Below are positions 1-9,832 of a stretch of DNA of 64,000 bases, piece after piece. Source of the stretch: Chrysemys picta bellii (taxonomy: Eukaryota; Chordata; Testudines; Emydidae). Numbering within the stretch: the stretch's first letter is position 1; each line of letters starts with the position of its first letter. The translations under genes and the position numbers were made by a program. Location of the stretch: assembly GCF_011386835.1 (NCBI RefSeq), contig NW_027052954.1, forward strand, positions 1-64,000. Reading direction: 5' to 3'. The notes under the pieces were generated by a model. The model saw nothing but the letters and a program-made list of their open reading frames with translations, searched no databases and had not been told where the DNA came from.

Positions 1-275
1 TGTTGGGCCTGTCTTGTAGGAGGTAACTTCTGGGTACTCATCTGGCTCTGTCAATCTGTTTTTTCACTTCAGCAGGTGGGTATTGTAGTTTTAAGAATGC
101 TTGATAGAGATCTTGTAGGTGCTTGTCTCTATCCGAGGGATTGGAGCAAATGCGGTTATATCTTAGAGCTTGGCTGTAGACAATGGATCGTGTGGTGTGT
201 CCTGGATGGAAGCTGGAGGCATGTAGGTAAGTGTAGCGGTCAGTAGGTTTCCGGTATAGGGTGGTATTGATTAGT
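1..275 (-). mobile_element. Penelope-like element, C-terminal RT region (fragment)
   Basis: The minus strand reads through the conserved segment downstream of the reverse transcriptase of vertebrate Penelope-like elements, including LYRKPTDRYTYLHASSFHP and, further on, SQALRYNRIC and DKHLQDLY. The fragment runs off the window and ends near 275. It lies head to head with the plus-strand Penelope fragment that follows, so either one insertion carries an internal inversion or two copies lie in opposite orientation. It sits in an intron of the KIF21 gene. Confidence 0.75.
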
Positions 276-303
276 TTTTTTAGTTTATTAGATTATTAGA
301 CTA

Positions 304-1479
304 TTAGATTAGTAATTTGTTAGTCTCTAAGGTGCCACAAGTACTCCTGTTCTTCTTTTTGCGGATACAGACTAACACGGCTGTTACTCTGAAACCTGTC
401 ATTATGCAAGGCACTGCATTTAGCCGTATGGAATGGAAATCCATCAACCCCATGAAAAAACTCGTACAGATACAGACAAACATCATCTTCCTTTCCAAAT
501 GCAAGCAGATGGACCTCATACCAAAAGGACTAAAGGTAAAAAATCCATTACAATCTACATATCACACAGACTATGCTGAGAGACTGTGTCACACACTCTC
601 AAAGAAACTGCGAAACCACCTGATCAGCATCCTATACAGCAAACAGGGAAAGATTAAGAATGAGCTCTCAGAACTGGATACTCTCATAAGAAACCAACCT
701 TCCACACAAACTTCCTCATGGATAGACTTTACAAAAACTAGACACGCCATTTACAAGACAAACTTTGCCTCTCTACAAAGGAAAAAGGACACTAAACTAT
801 CTAAACTGCTACATGCCACAAGCAGCCACAACAGTAGTTCCCTTAACCCACCCAGCAATATTGTTAATCTTTCCAGCTATACTCTTAGCCCAGCAGAAGA
901 GTCTGTCCTATCTCGGGGCCTCTCCTTTTGTCCCTCCAGACCCATGAATATGATACAGTTCTGCGGTGACCTAGAATCCTACTTTCGACGTCTCCGACTC
1001 AAAGAATATTTCCAACATACCTCTGAACAGCATACTAACCCACAGAATCCTCCCTACCAGCACTACAAAAAAAAAGGATTCTGCATGGACTCCTCCGGAC
1101 GGTCGAAACAACAGACTGGATTTCTACATAGATTGCTTCCGTCGACGTGCAAAGGCTGAAATTGTGGAAAAGCAACATCACTTGCCACATAACCTCAGCC
1201 ATGCTGAACACAACGCCATCTACAGCCTCAGAAACAACCCTGACATCATAATCAAAAAGGCTGACAAAGGAGGTGCTGTCGTCATCATGAATAAATTGGA
1301 ATATGACCAGGAGGCTGCTAGACAGCTCTCTAACACCACATTCTACAGGCCATTATCCTCTGATCCCACTGAGGATTACCTAAAGAAACTACACCATCTG
1401 CTAAAAAACTCCCTGACAAAGCACAGGAACAAATCCGTTCCCAGCTCTGCCATTGATTCGATTGTGACCTGTTAAAAAT
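304..1479 (+). mobile_element. Penelope-like element, pLTR end plus N-terminal ORF (broken)
   Basis: Positions 317-395 match, inverted, the short Penelope terminal sequence seen again at 47424-47555. Downstream, two adjoining frames (about 400-1159 and 1164-1475) read as the N-terminal part of a Penelope polyprotein. The second carries IIIKKADKGGAVVIMNK, the conserved motif just before the RT fingers of this clade. The ORF is interrupted near 1159 and stops at 1475; the RT palm and GIY-YIG endonuclease are missing. It is not functional. Confidence 0.75.
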
Positions 1480-2101
1480 CCCTTCCCCATCTGCCAAAGC
1501 AGGGTGAAGCTCATTGCAAAACCGGAGTGGGTCAGATGGAGAGAGGGCGCTTCCCCCCCGCTGGCCACAGGGTGGTGCCCTTATGCCCCACACAGCACAG
1601 CTGGAGCAGGGCCCCAGTTTGTTCAAGCCTGGAGGTTCTGGGGGTTGGGTCCGGAGCCAGCCTGTCCTTGCTAGTTTCTGACTCCACAGGGGATGGGGCA
1701 GCGTGTGCCATGCAGCAGCCTGGACTCTGTTGGCTTTGGGATCTTGCCTGGATGGGGCACAGGGGCCACCCACAGCTCTCACAGGGGGGTGGGGGGGTCG
1801 CTCATCTGTGCCAGCAGCGAGATGGCCAGGGGGTGAAGCCCGTTCCCTTTCCAAGCCCCTGCCCCAAGCCAAGGCAGGGTCTGCATGAGTCCCTGAGCCC
1901 TTAGCACCAACGGGGTGTGACCTGCCCCGGGGGGCCTGTCTGGGGAGCAGGCTGCCCAGCAGCTTCTGTCTGTGGTTTGCTTTGCTCCGGAGCCCCACTA
2001 GCAGGCCCTGGCAGCCTGGTGGGGCGGGATCTGGCTTCGTCCTGGGTCACCCAGCCAGCGCCCTCCTGCTGACGCCCTTGCTCTCTCTCTCCCACGGAAA
2101 G

Positions 2102-2237
2102 GGCCTCATTAACCCCGTGGGCGGTGCCAGGAGCGCCCGGACAGCCCCGCTGCAGTGCATCTCCGTGGCGGAAGGACACTCCAAGCCCGTTCTCTGCGTG
2201 GACGCCACCAACGAGCTGCTCTTCTCCGGATCCAAAG
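2102..2237 (+). CDS. KIF21B: KIF21B WD40 exon A
   Basis: This exon begins the WD40 domain: linker [11 protein letters not shown], then [20 protein letters not shown]. The acceptor follows a CT-rich tract and an AAG at 2099-2101; the donor is AAAG|gtgcgc. The exon starts in phase 0 and ends one base into an Asp codon completed by exon B. Confidence 0.85.
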
Positions 2238-5200
2238 GTGCGCGCCTCAGGGGCGGGCCGGCTGCTGAGCTCTGGGTGTGATCATTGGGGAGTGAGCCTG
2301 TTACCCAGGGGAGGGGCTGAGCCACCTCAAACTGCGGGGGCAGGACAGGAGCCTCTTGCTCAGACGGCACCGGCCTGCCTGAAAGCCACAACGGGCCGGT
2401 GCAGTTCTGGGTCCCCCCAGCAGAGGGCAGCAATGCTGCACGAGTCATTAGGCTGAACAGCTGTGTGGTGACATCCCTGAAGCGAGTTGTTGGGGTCTCT
2501 GCCCGGTTCCTAGTGGCTGGATGTTCACCTCGCACCTGGCACTAATAGACGCTCCCCCCGTTGGCAGGTCTGGCAGAGGTACCAGAGGCTGGATGGGCCA
2601 CAGGGACTGAGCTCCCCTGGGGCACTCGTGGGAGCAGGGGGAGGCGGGGGGGAGGGAGCCATGGGGATCCTTTGCTGAGGACAGGAAGGGTCCCGCAGTG
2701 TCATGTGCTCCTGCCTCCTCCCGCAGACCGGAGCTGCAAAATGTGGAACCTGGTGACGGGCCAGGATATCGCCTCGCTAAAGGGCCACCCCAATAATGTG
2801 GTGTCCATCAAGTACCGCAGCCACTCAGGGTTGGTCTTCACTGTCTCCACCTCCTACATCAAGGTGTGGGATATCCGGGATTCGGCCAAGTGCATCCGCA
2901 CCCTCACGTAAGTACCTGATGCACCGAGGCTGCCCTGTGGGCCTGGCCAAGCTCGACGCACTGCCCTGCCAGCGTTCTGCACTCAGGGCAGCATTGCAAA
3001 GGCCAAGTGGCCGGGCTGGTCTGCAGGGCTGAGTCTAGGAATGCTGCAATGCTGGTCGTTCTAGCCTGGCCTGGCTCGTGGAGGTTCCGTGGCTTGGTGC
3101 TCTGCTCTCAGGGAAGTTGCTCCTCTCGTCTGTTTCGGGGGGCACCGTGCACCCTACAGTTGCTTTGATCAGGGACGGGTAATGACCCATCTGCAGCTGC
3201 CAGGGCCGTTTCCAGACCCCAGGGAAACAGCCCCTCTCTCTGGTGCCCAGCCACAGACTGAGACTTGTCTTTTAGGCTTCCCCAATCTGACTGGCGGGAA
3301 CAGGAGCGGCGCCAGGGTTTTTGGCGCCCTAGACGGGAGTCCTTCTGTGCTCCCGGTCGTCGTCGGCAATTCAGCGGTGGGGGGGTCCTTCTGTGCTCCC
3401 GGTCGTCGTCGGCAATTCAGCGGTGGGGGGGGTCCTTCCGTGCTCCCGGTCGGCGGCGGCAATTCAGCGGTGGGGGGGGTCCTTCTGTGCTTCCGGTCGT
3501 CGGCGGCAATTCAGCGGTGGGGGGGGGTCCTTCTGTGCTTCCGGTCGTCGTCGGCAATTCAGCGGTGGGGGGGGTCCTTCTGTGCTCCCGGTCGTCGGCA
3601 GCAATTCAGCGGTGGGGGGGTCCTTCCGTGCTCCCGGTCGTCGTCGGCAATTCAGCGGTGGGGGGGGTCCTTCTGTGCTCCCGGTCGTCGTCGTCAATTC
3701 AGCGGTGGGGGGGTCCTTCTGTGCTCCCGGTCGTCGTCGGCAATTCAGCGGTGGGGGGGTCCTTCCACGCTCCCGGTCTTCGGGTCACTTCGGCGGCGGG
3801 TCCTGGAGCAAGTGAAGGACCCACTGCAGAATTGCCGCCGAACACCCGGAGCGCGGAAGGACCCCCCGCTGCCGAATTGCCGCCCCTCCCCCCCCCCCAA
3901 ATCCTGGTGCGGTCGCCTAAATGGAAGCGCCGGCCCTGGGCGGGAACATGCCTGGGCTGCCTGTCAACATCAACTCCAGGCCAGGGGTGGGGTTTGTGTC
4001 GCTCCGCCCCGGGCGTGGAGCTGGCATGCCTGCTGGTACGGGTCTGGCTGGCTGCGCGGCAAGGCACCTCCCTTGGGTGCCGAAAGGTGCTGCCTGGGTC
4101 ACCCTTGCTGTGCCGTTGCTCCTGGCTTGAGGGGACGTGGGACTGAGCGGGGGGGTCTCATCCTGGCACCACTGGCACTGCATATGGCCAGGAAGTGGCG
4201 TTGCTTTCCCCTATAGATGGCTGGGGACAGACGCTGTCCAGCCTTCTAATCAGTCCACAATGGGCTAGATCTTCCATTCCACATTGTGTAAATTGCCCCC
4301 TCCCTCCCCCAAGAGTCTCTGCCTTGAGGCTCACCTGTTTGTCTCTTTGGCTTAGCTCTTCAGGTCAGGTGATCTCTGGGGATGCCTGTGCTGGGACCAC
4401 CACCCGCACCATCGCCAGCGTGCAGGGCGAGCACCAGATCAACCAGATCGCACTCAACCCCACCGGCACCATGCTCTACGCTGCCGCTGGGAACTCTGTC
4501 CGCATCTGGGAGCTCAACAGGTCCGGGCGGGGCTAACTCGGGCCCCCAGGCAGGGGCAGCTCTTGTGGGGAGGCAGACGGGTGCTGCGTAGGCAGAGGGA
4601 GCAGTCGTTCTGGGCTGAGCGGGGGCCCGCTCCCTCCCGGCTGGAAGCTGTGTTATTGAGGCAGGGGCGGATTTGGACTGGCACCGGGGGAAGCTGCACT
4701 GGCACAAACCCCAACGTGGAGCAGCTTAGCTTGTTTGTCTTGGGCTTTGCACTACATCAGCCCCAGCAGCTGCTGATCACGCCCAAGGGGGGCTGAAAGT
4801 AGGACCCAGTGCTCCTCTCCCAGCTGCAGCCCTTAGGGCAGGGGTGGGGAACCTTTTCTCTGTCACTGGCCATTGACCCACAGAAAAAATCAATCACGGG
4901 CCACTTACCTGCTGGGGGGCGTGGAGGCTTGGGGCTTCCCCTGCAGCGGGTGGTGGGAGAGGGCGCCACGGGCCAGATGAAATTAACTAACGGGCTGGAT
5001 CCAGCCTGCGGGCCGTAGCTTTCCCCGCCCCTGCCTTAGGAGATCGGTGGACAAGCCGGTCACCCCCTGACACCGCATCTGAGCCCAGCTCCCTGCCCCT
5101 AGCCCAAGGCCACAGTCACGGCCCATGGTGCTGAGGGATGTGGTATCCCTGAGATTGCTCCGTGCTCTGCACCCCGGAGCCCGAGGTCCCCACTTCTGCT

Positions 5201-8200
5201 TGGGATGGTGGAGAGGGGCCTGGGCCTGGGAGGGTCCCTGCTGGGAGCCTTGGAGACTGGGCCAGCGAAGGGCCTGCAGGAACGAGCGCCTCCTGCTGAG
5301 CGCACCCCGGGCTCCTGCTTGTAGGTTGCAGCCTATCGGGAAGCTGACCGGCCACATCAGGCCTGTGATGTGTCTCACTGTGAACCAGACTGCGAGCAAC
5401 CATGACCTGGTCGTCACCGGCTCCAAGGATCACTACGTCAAGGTACCCTGGGACCCTCCCTCCCTCCCGCTCACAGGCAGCACAAGGGGCCTTTGAGCCC
5501 AGGAACCGCTGCTTGTGCCAGTCCTCCCCACCCCCATGCATAGCCGCTCTCCCGTAGGTGCCAGCTACAGCGGCTCGCTGCCCACCAAAGGCCTGGCGAG
5601 GAGGGGACATACTGGGTGGTGGTGTCCAGAGCGCCCAGCATCGGCCTAACTCCGCTCCCATGGGGGGCGGGAAGGAGCCGTTCTGTTGATCTCAGCGGGC
5701 GCAAAGGGAGGCCAGTACTGAGCATATTTGTAAATGCCACCAGGGTCTGAGAAATGCTATGAGCCCCCCAGCGCTCGTGGCCTGAAGGACCTGGTGGCTT
5801 TGCAGCTGGCCAGCGTTCCTGTCCCCACACCTGCCAGGTGTGTCTGTGGGTCACGGCGAGCAGGGTCTGTGCACTGCCCCTAAGAGCGTCCTGGAACCCA
5901 GATCTGGGAAATGATGGAGGAGCTGCCATGTCTCAAAGTGCTGGGCAGCTTGGCAGCCGTGGAGACCAGAATTCCAGGTGCCCGGCCCAGGCCTCCCCTC
6001 CGCACCCCCCGCTTGCTCCTGACGCCTCACGCGTGGAAAGTGGAACCCACCTCCTCCTGCCCTCTGTGGCCTCTGCTGAACCTGCTGCCAAGGAGGCTAT
6101 TTTGTCTTTGCAACGTGGCCCCTGCCCGCCGGACGCTGAGCTGCGTCCGCACGTTGGCCACTAAACCATTGGAGGAGGTGGAGATTTCCAGTCCCAGCTG
6201 AGCTGGGCGAGGTTCGAACCTGTGACCTGTATCTCAGCCCTAGTGCTGAGCCATCGTGTCCCCACATGGCCTCTGCCCAAGGATCCCAGCGTGGCGTAAG
6301 CAGGCAGAACCCTGCCGCTGCCAATCCATCCCTGTCTCATTTCACTGGGCCGTGGCTCAGCATCCCAGTAGTAGCTGTGTGGTCGGACGCTCTCGCCATC
6401 CCCCTGCCTTGCTGAAAGGGCTGTTGCTGGCCTAATGACCTGAGAGCGACTGGTCTCCTTTGCCACCGGGGTTCACAGCAGCTGCCCTCCGGGCTGTTGC
6501 CTTGCAGATGTTTGAGATTGCAGACAGCGTGGTGGGGAACGTCGGCCCCACCCATAACTTCGAGCCCCCGCACTACGACGGCATCGAGTGTCTGGTCATC
6601 CAGGGCGACGTGCTCTTCAGCGGCTCCGGGGACAACGGGATCAAGAAGTGGGACCTGGAGCAGCAGGAGCTCCTCCAGGTACGGAGGGGGACGAGCAGGA
6701 AGGCCCTGCTGCTGGGCGGGGGGCAGAGAGATGGGCTAGACCCGCAGCGTGCCGTTTCGAGGGCCAGTGCCAGGGTCTGGAGAGAGGACTTAGAACCTGC
6801 TGGAGAGTCGCTGTCCAGTCTGGAGCGTGCTCCCGCCATCCTGGGGGCAGAGGATCAGAGAGCAGACACAAGGACCCCATCCCTACGTTGCACATGGGGC
6901 CTCCAGGCAATGGAAGAGCCCCGGGGGTTGCAAACGACAGTGGCTGGCAGGGTGGGTCCCGAAGGCAGTTTACAGCCGTGGGCAATGCACGGTAGCCAGT
7001 TCTATAGGGCTGGGCCCCACCTGCTGCGGTTAAAGGGCTCAGTGGCCTATGGGGAAGGGGGACAGGTTGGTCTGGGGGTAGATAGCGCTCGGCGTTGTCC
7101 CTATTTCGGACCCCGGTGAGTGTGGCTGTCTGGTCTCCGGGCCCCACAGGCCGCGGTGCCTGGCTCTCCAGGTCAGTGGTGGCGCGCTGCAGTGCGGGGA
7201 TGGCCTCCGGTGGGTCTGGGATAGAGCAGCAGCCGAAGGGGGCGTGCAGGCCGGTGCTGGGAGGCAGGAGGTCTGGCTCTGCCATGAGACTTGGCTAACA
7301 TTTCAGAGGCCTCCATTGATTTTTTTTTTTTTTTTTTTTTTTGGTGGTGGTGGGGGGCTCTGTTTTGGAGAACCTACCATGTGCCCGCCCGGGGCTGGGT
7401 TGTTCAGAGGAGCTGGGCACTGTGGGAGTCAAGGGGAGCAGTGGGGGCTCCGCCCCTCTGAGAATGGGGTGGTCGGGGTGTCCCCCAAAATGGAGCTGCC
7501 CAGAGCTAGTCACCATTTGTGGCTGTGTGACCCTCCCCCACAGTCTCTCCCCTATGACATGAGGCTAATGCTCATTTTTCTTCCCACTGGAGCGCTGAGG
7601 ATTGATGGCAGACAAATAATTAGAGAGATGGGGGGTGAGGGGGAATCTCTTTTATTGGACCAGCTCCTGTGGGTGGAAGGGACAAGCTTTCAAGCCCCAC
7701 CCTGGAAGAAGAGCTGAGTTTGCAGACTTGTCCCTTCCCCCCCCTCCCCCCGAAATTGGTCCAATCAAAGAGATTCTCTCCCCCATCTTGTGTGTCTCGT
7801 ATCCTGGTTGCCAGCTCGGTTTGGATTGATTAGAGCTTGGAGATCCCCTGGTCAATCCCAATGAGCAATTGTCTCCTGGGGCGGAGCCCTCTTCTCTCCT
7901 GCTGAGCTGCTTCTGTAGCTCACCAGAGTCCCCTTGTCTTGAATTCAAATCCTCGGCTGCTGCTTGATGAGAAATCGAGCGGAGCTTAAAAATTCCAGCT
8001 CTCAGCCACGGTACAGATGTGGGGGGTTTGTCTCAGCCCATTACAGAGCCAGCAGCCAGCTGCAAACCCAGCATCTGGCTCTGGCTGCTGGCCTGACCCT
8101 GCCCTGGAGCTCAGGGGGCAGTTTGGGTCTTGATGGCCCCGGCTGGCAGCGTGGATCGTGGGCGCTCACTGGCTCTACCCTGTCTCTGTGCCTGCCAGGA

Positions 8201-9832
8201 AATCCCCAAGGCGCACAAGGACTGGGTCTGCGCCCTGGCCTTCGTCCCCGGCCGCCCCATGCTGCTGAGCGCCTGCCGCGGGGGCGTGGTGAAGGTCTGG
8301 AACGTGGAGAACTTCACACCCGTTGGGGAGATCAAGGGCCACGACAGCCCCATCAATGCCATCTGCACCAATTCCAAGCACATATTCACTGCTTCCAGGT
8401 GAGGGCAGTGGGTAAGGCTAGGCCCCTGCGGCATGGGGGAGGGAGATCTGACCCCCAACTCACCCCAGTGCAGCAGAGCTGCAGGAGCTCTCCAAACGCA
8501 CTGTTGCTCCCCCCATGTGGCAGGGCCTGGAAAGGCACTGGGAGCGAGGGATGGGAACAGCGCCGGAGCCGGGCTGCAGGCGGTTTGGTGTGGGGCAGCA
8601 GTCGGCTGCAGGGCCCCCAACCCCTCCCCATCTAGCCTCTCGTCTCCTCCATCTCTCAGCCATTGTTAGGTCGCCCCACAGTGAGGCTCTTCTGCCCCAT
8701 CCAGTTATGCCAAGCGCTGGTCCTGCCCTGCCCCGCCATGCTTTTGGGATGCTCTTGCCAGCTCCTTTGATGTGCCGGGACAAGCCAGACCTGGTGCTGC
8801 TGGCCCTGCAACCCTCAGCGCAGAGAACGGACTTCCTGACAACCGGGCACCAGCTCCTCCTCGACGGCGCCTTGTGCATCTCCAATGAGAGCACCACCGC
8901 CCCCTCCTTCCGCTCCCTGGCCCCTGTGCACAGCCCTGGCCCCCAGAGGGGGTCCCCGGGTTCACAATGTCGCTGGCACCGTCTCTGATCTCCTCTTTTC
9001 CGACCATGTCCCTTTTCTCCTTTCCTTTCTCTTCCCCCCCCCCCCCCCCTCTGTTTCTCTCTGTGCCGCAGTGACTGCCAGGTAAAGCTATGGACTTACG
9101 TGCCTGGGCTCACCCCCTGCCTTCCTCACCGCGTCCTTGCCATAAAGGGGCGTGCCACTAGCCTGCCTTGACCCTCCTCCTGCTCTCTCTGGCTCTCACC
9201 CCCTCTCTGGCTCTCTCTCCTTTTCTTTCTCTGTCTCTTCTCTCTCCGCTCTGGTCTCAGCTGCTTCTTAACAGTATGAGATTCTTTTGGATTTTCCCCC
9301 CATGTAGAGCTCTTTGCAAGAGGAGACTGTCCTCTTGCCCCCCACCTCCCAGTCCCCCAGGTGATTGGATCCAGCGGCCAGCTCGGGGCTGCATGGGGTT
9401 TGCCCATCTGACTACTGCTCCTCCTGGGCCACTGCTGGGGGGATCCCCGCCCCATCCCCACTCCCCACTGCGTCACTGGCCACTGCCAGTGAGGTGCCAC
9501 TGGCTGAGCCTGCGCTCTGGCAGAGTGCCCCGTTACTGGCGCTCTGGGGGATTATCCCGCTGGCGGGCAGCTGGGCGCATCTGCTCCCTCCTTGCGCCGG
9601 TGCCCGCCCGCTTGGGGCACAGCGGCCTTGCTCTCCTGGGCTGCAGCGTGATGCATTTGGGGACGGGGGAGTTGGGGGCAGGGCGTGGCCTGTAGCTGAT
9701 TGTCTCGCTGTGCTGCCTCTCCCAGCTGGGGCGGGGGCAGCCCCCGGCCTTACTTCCTTTCTCTCTTCCTTCCCCAGCGACCTGACAGTGAAGCTCTGGA
9801 GCTGGAGAAGATTGCTGAACGGCCCGACCTAG
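2102..9832 (+). CDS. KIF21B: KIF21-family kinesin, C-terminal WD40 exons (probably KIF21B; 3' part of gene)
   Basis: Six shared exons (2102-2237, 2727-2907, 4356-4520, 5325-5442, 6508-6678, 8199-8398) and two alternative last exons (9072-9171, 9778-9832) join with consistent phases and GT-AG borders. They give 356 or 341 C-terminal residues. The product is the seven-bladed WD40 propeller at the tail of KIF21 kinesins, plus-end-directed microtubule motors that also act as growth pausing factors in neurons and immune cells. Visible repeat landmarks are [61 protein letters not shown] and [10 protein letters not shown]. One last exon ends in [10 protein letters not shown], matching the KIF21B tail as I remember it; KIF21A ends differently. 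The adjacent MROH gene also fits the KIF21B locus. The motor and stalk exons lie left of the window. KIF21A is the main alternative. Confidence 0.85.
2727..2907 (+). CDS. KIF21B: KIF21B WD40 exon B
   Basis: Acceptor cccgcag|ACC and donor CAC|gtaagt. The exon encodes [33 protein letters not shown], and the very conserved [18 protein letters not shown], covering most of the first two WD repeats. Confidence 0.9.
3301..3938 (+). mobile_element. Non-autonomous hAT element with internal minisatellite (KIF21B intron)
   Basis: The element is bounded by perfect 8-bp target duplications GGCGGGAA at 3293-3300 and 3939-3946. Its ends are imperfect inverted repeats (caggagcggcgccagg... and ...gaagcgccggccctg). 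The interior from about 3340 to 3790 holds roughly ten tandem copies of a unit of about 45 bp (ggtcgtcgtcggcaattcag, then cggtggggggg and tccttctgtgctcc). It encodes no transposase. Long open frames through the tandem repeat are artefacts of its composition. Strand is arbitrary. Confidence 0.85.
3340..3790. repeat. ~45-bp GC-rich minisatellite inside the hAT element
   Basis: About ten head-to-tail units differ mainly in G-run length (6 to 8 G) and in gtcgtcgtc versus gtcggcggc variants. The unit length is not a multiple of three in every copy, so all frames stay open by composition alone. Confidence 0.85.
4356..4520 (+). CDS. KIF21B: KIF21B WD40 exon C
   Basis: Acceptor ttggcttag|CTC and donor AACAG|gtccgg. 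The exon encodes [13 protein letters not shown], then [20 protein letters not shown] and SVRIWELN. It is strongly conserved with KIF21 proteins; the split Arg codon is completed by exon D. Confidence 0.9.
4839..5033. mobile_element. Short hAT-type MITE
   Basis: This 195-bp element has inverted ends (CAGGGGTGGGGAA... and ...TTCCCCGCCCCTG). It is flanked by near-identical 8-bp duplications, ccttaggg at 4831-4838 and ccttagga at 5034-5041. It is non-coding and lies in the intron between exons C and D. Confidence 0.8.
5325..5442 (+). CDS. KIF21B: KIF21B WD40 exon D
   Basis: Acceptor gcttgtag|GTT and donor GTCAAG|gtaccc. The exon encodes [20 protein letters not shown] and [13 protein letters not shown], a canonical GH...SKD blade. 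Confidence 0.9.
6211..6265 (-). repeat. tRNA-like sequence (tRNA-derived SINE head or tRNA relic)
   Basis: The minus strand carries a perfect B-box-like GGTTCGAACC preceded by an A-box-like tggctcagcactagg, with a stem-like arrangement between them. I see no complete cloverleaf and no CCA. It is intronic and probably a tRNA-derived repeat rather than a working tRNA gene. Confidence 0.45.
6508..6678 (+). CDS. KIF21B: KIF21B WD40 exon E
   Basis: Acceptor gccttgcag|ATG and donor CTCCAG|gtacgg. The exon encodes [33 protein letters not shown] and [20 protein letters not shown], a hallmark stretch of the KIF21 propeller. Confidence 0.92.
7319..7342. repeat. Poly-T tract
   Basis: A run of 23-24 T residues in the intron between exons E and F. 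Read on the minus strand it could be the A-tail of an old retroposed copy; no source element is evident beside it. Confidence 0.6.
7622..7795. repeat. Imperfect inverted-repeat element (Penelope terminal sequence or MITE)
   Basis: The sequence aatctcttttattggaccag near 7650 recurs inverted near 7760 (ttggtccaatcaaagagatt). Between them is gggacaagctttcaagcc, resembling the terminal sequences of turtle Penelope-like elements. A related diverged copy appears at 35346-35472. It is non-coding and intronic; exact borders are uncertain. Confidence 0.5.
8199..8398 (+). CDS. KIF21B: KIF21B WD40 exon F (last shared exon)
   Basis: Acceptor gcctgccag|GAA and donor CTTCCAG|gtgagg. The exon encodes [39 protein letters not shown] and [20 protein letters not shown]. 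It ends two bases into a Ser codon that either downstream last exon can complete. Confidence 0.93.
9072..9171 (+). CDS. KIF21B: KIF21B alternative last exon 1 (…GRATSLP tail)
   Basis: A very long pyrimidine tract (T/C-rich with an 18-C run near 9036-9053) leads to gccgcag|TGAC. The AG left by exon F plus T gives Ser. The exon encodes [19 protein letters not shown] and then [13 protein letters not shown] before TGA at 9169-9171. This matches the long KIF21B C-terminus as I recall it. I see no poly(A) signal between here and the second last exon. Confidence 0.85.
9778..9832 (+). CDS. KIF21B: KIF21B alternative last exon 2 (short basic tail)
   Basis: Acceptor cttccttccccag|CGAC. The AG from exon F plus C gives Ser, and the frame reads [17 protein letters not shown] to TAG at 9830-9832. 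Its first residues parallel those of the upstream last exon (SD-x-x-VKLW), as expected for mutually exclusive ends of the same propeller blade. A strong acceptor and open in-phase reading support it; expression is inferred. Confidence 0.7.

Noticed and set aside
1527..2281. Open frames in both strands near the left edge outside exon A
   Set aside because: GC-rich intron sequence without matching splice sites or domains, except the part from 2102 that is exon A.
3340..3790. Regular repeats that could suggest a CRISPR array
   Set aside because: The units are contiguous with no unique spacers, in a vertebrate intron within a transposon.
3089..4216. Long open frames of 375, 293 and 140 codons in overlapping plus-strand frames
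   Set aside because: They run through the G-rich minisatellite of the hAT element at 3301-3938; several frames are open at once and repeat the same unit, so the openness is compositional.
6211..6265. A functional tRNA gene
   Set aside because: Only A- and B-box-like segments are convincing; no complete acceptor stem or cloverleaf.
2102..9832. Assignment to KIF21A
   Set aside because: The last exon ending GRATSLP and the neighbouring MROH gene fit KIF21B better in my recollection; the two paralogues are similar, so a search would settle it.
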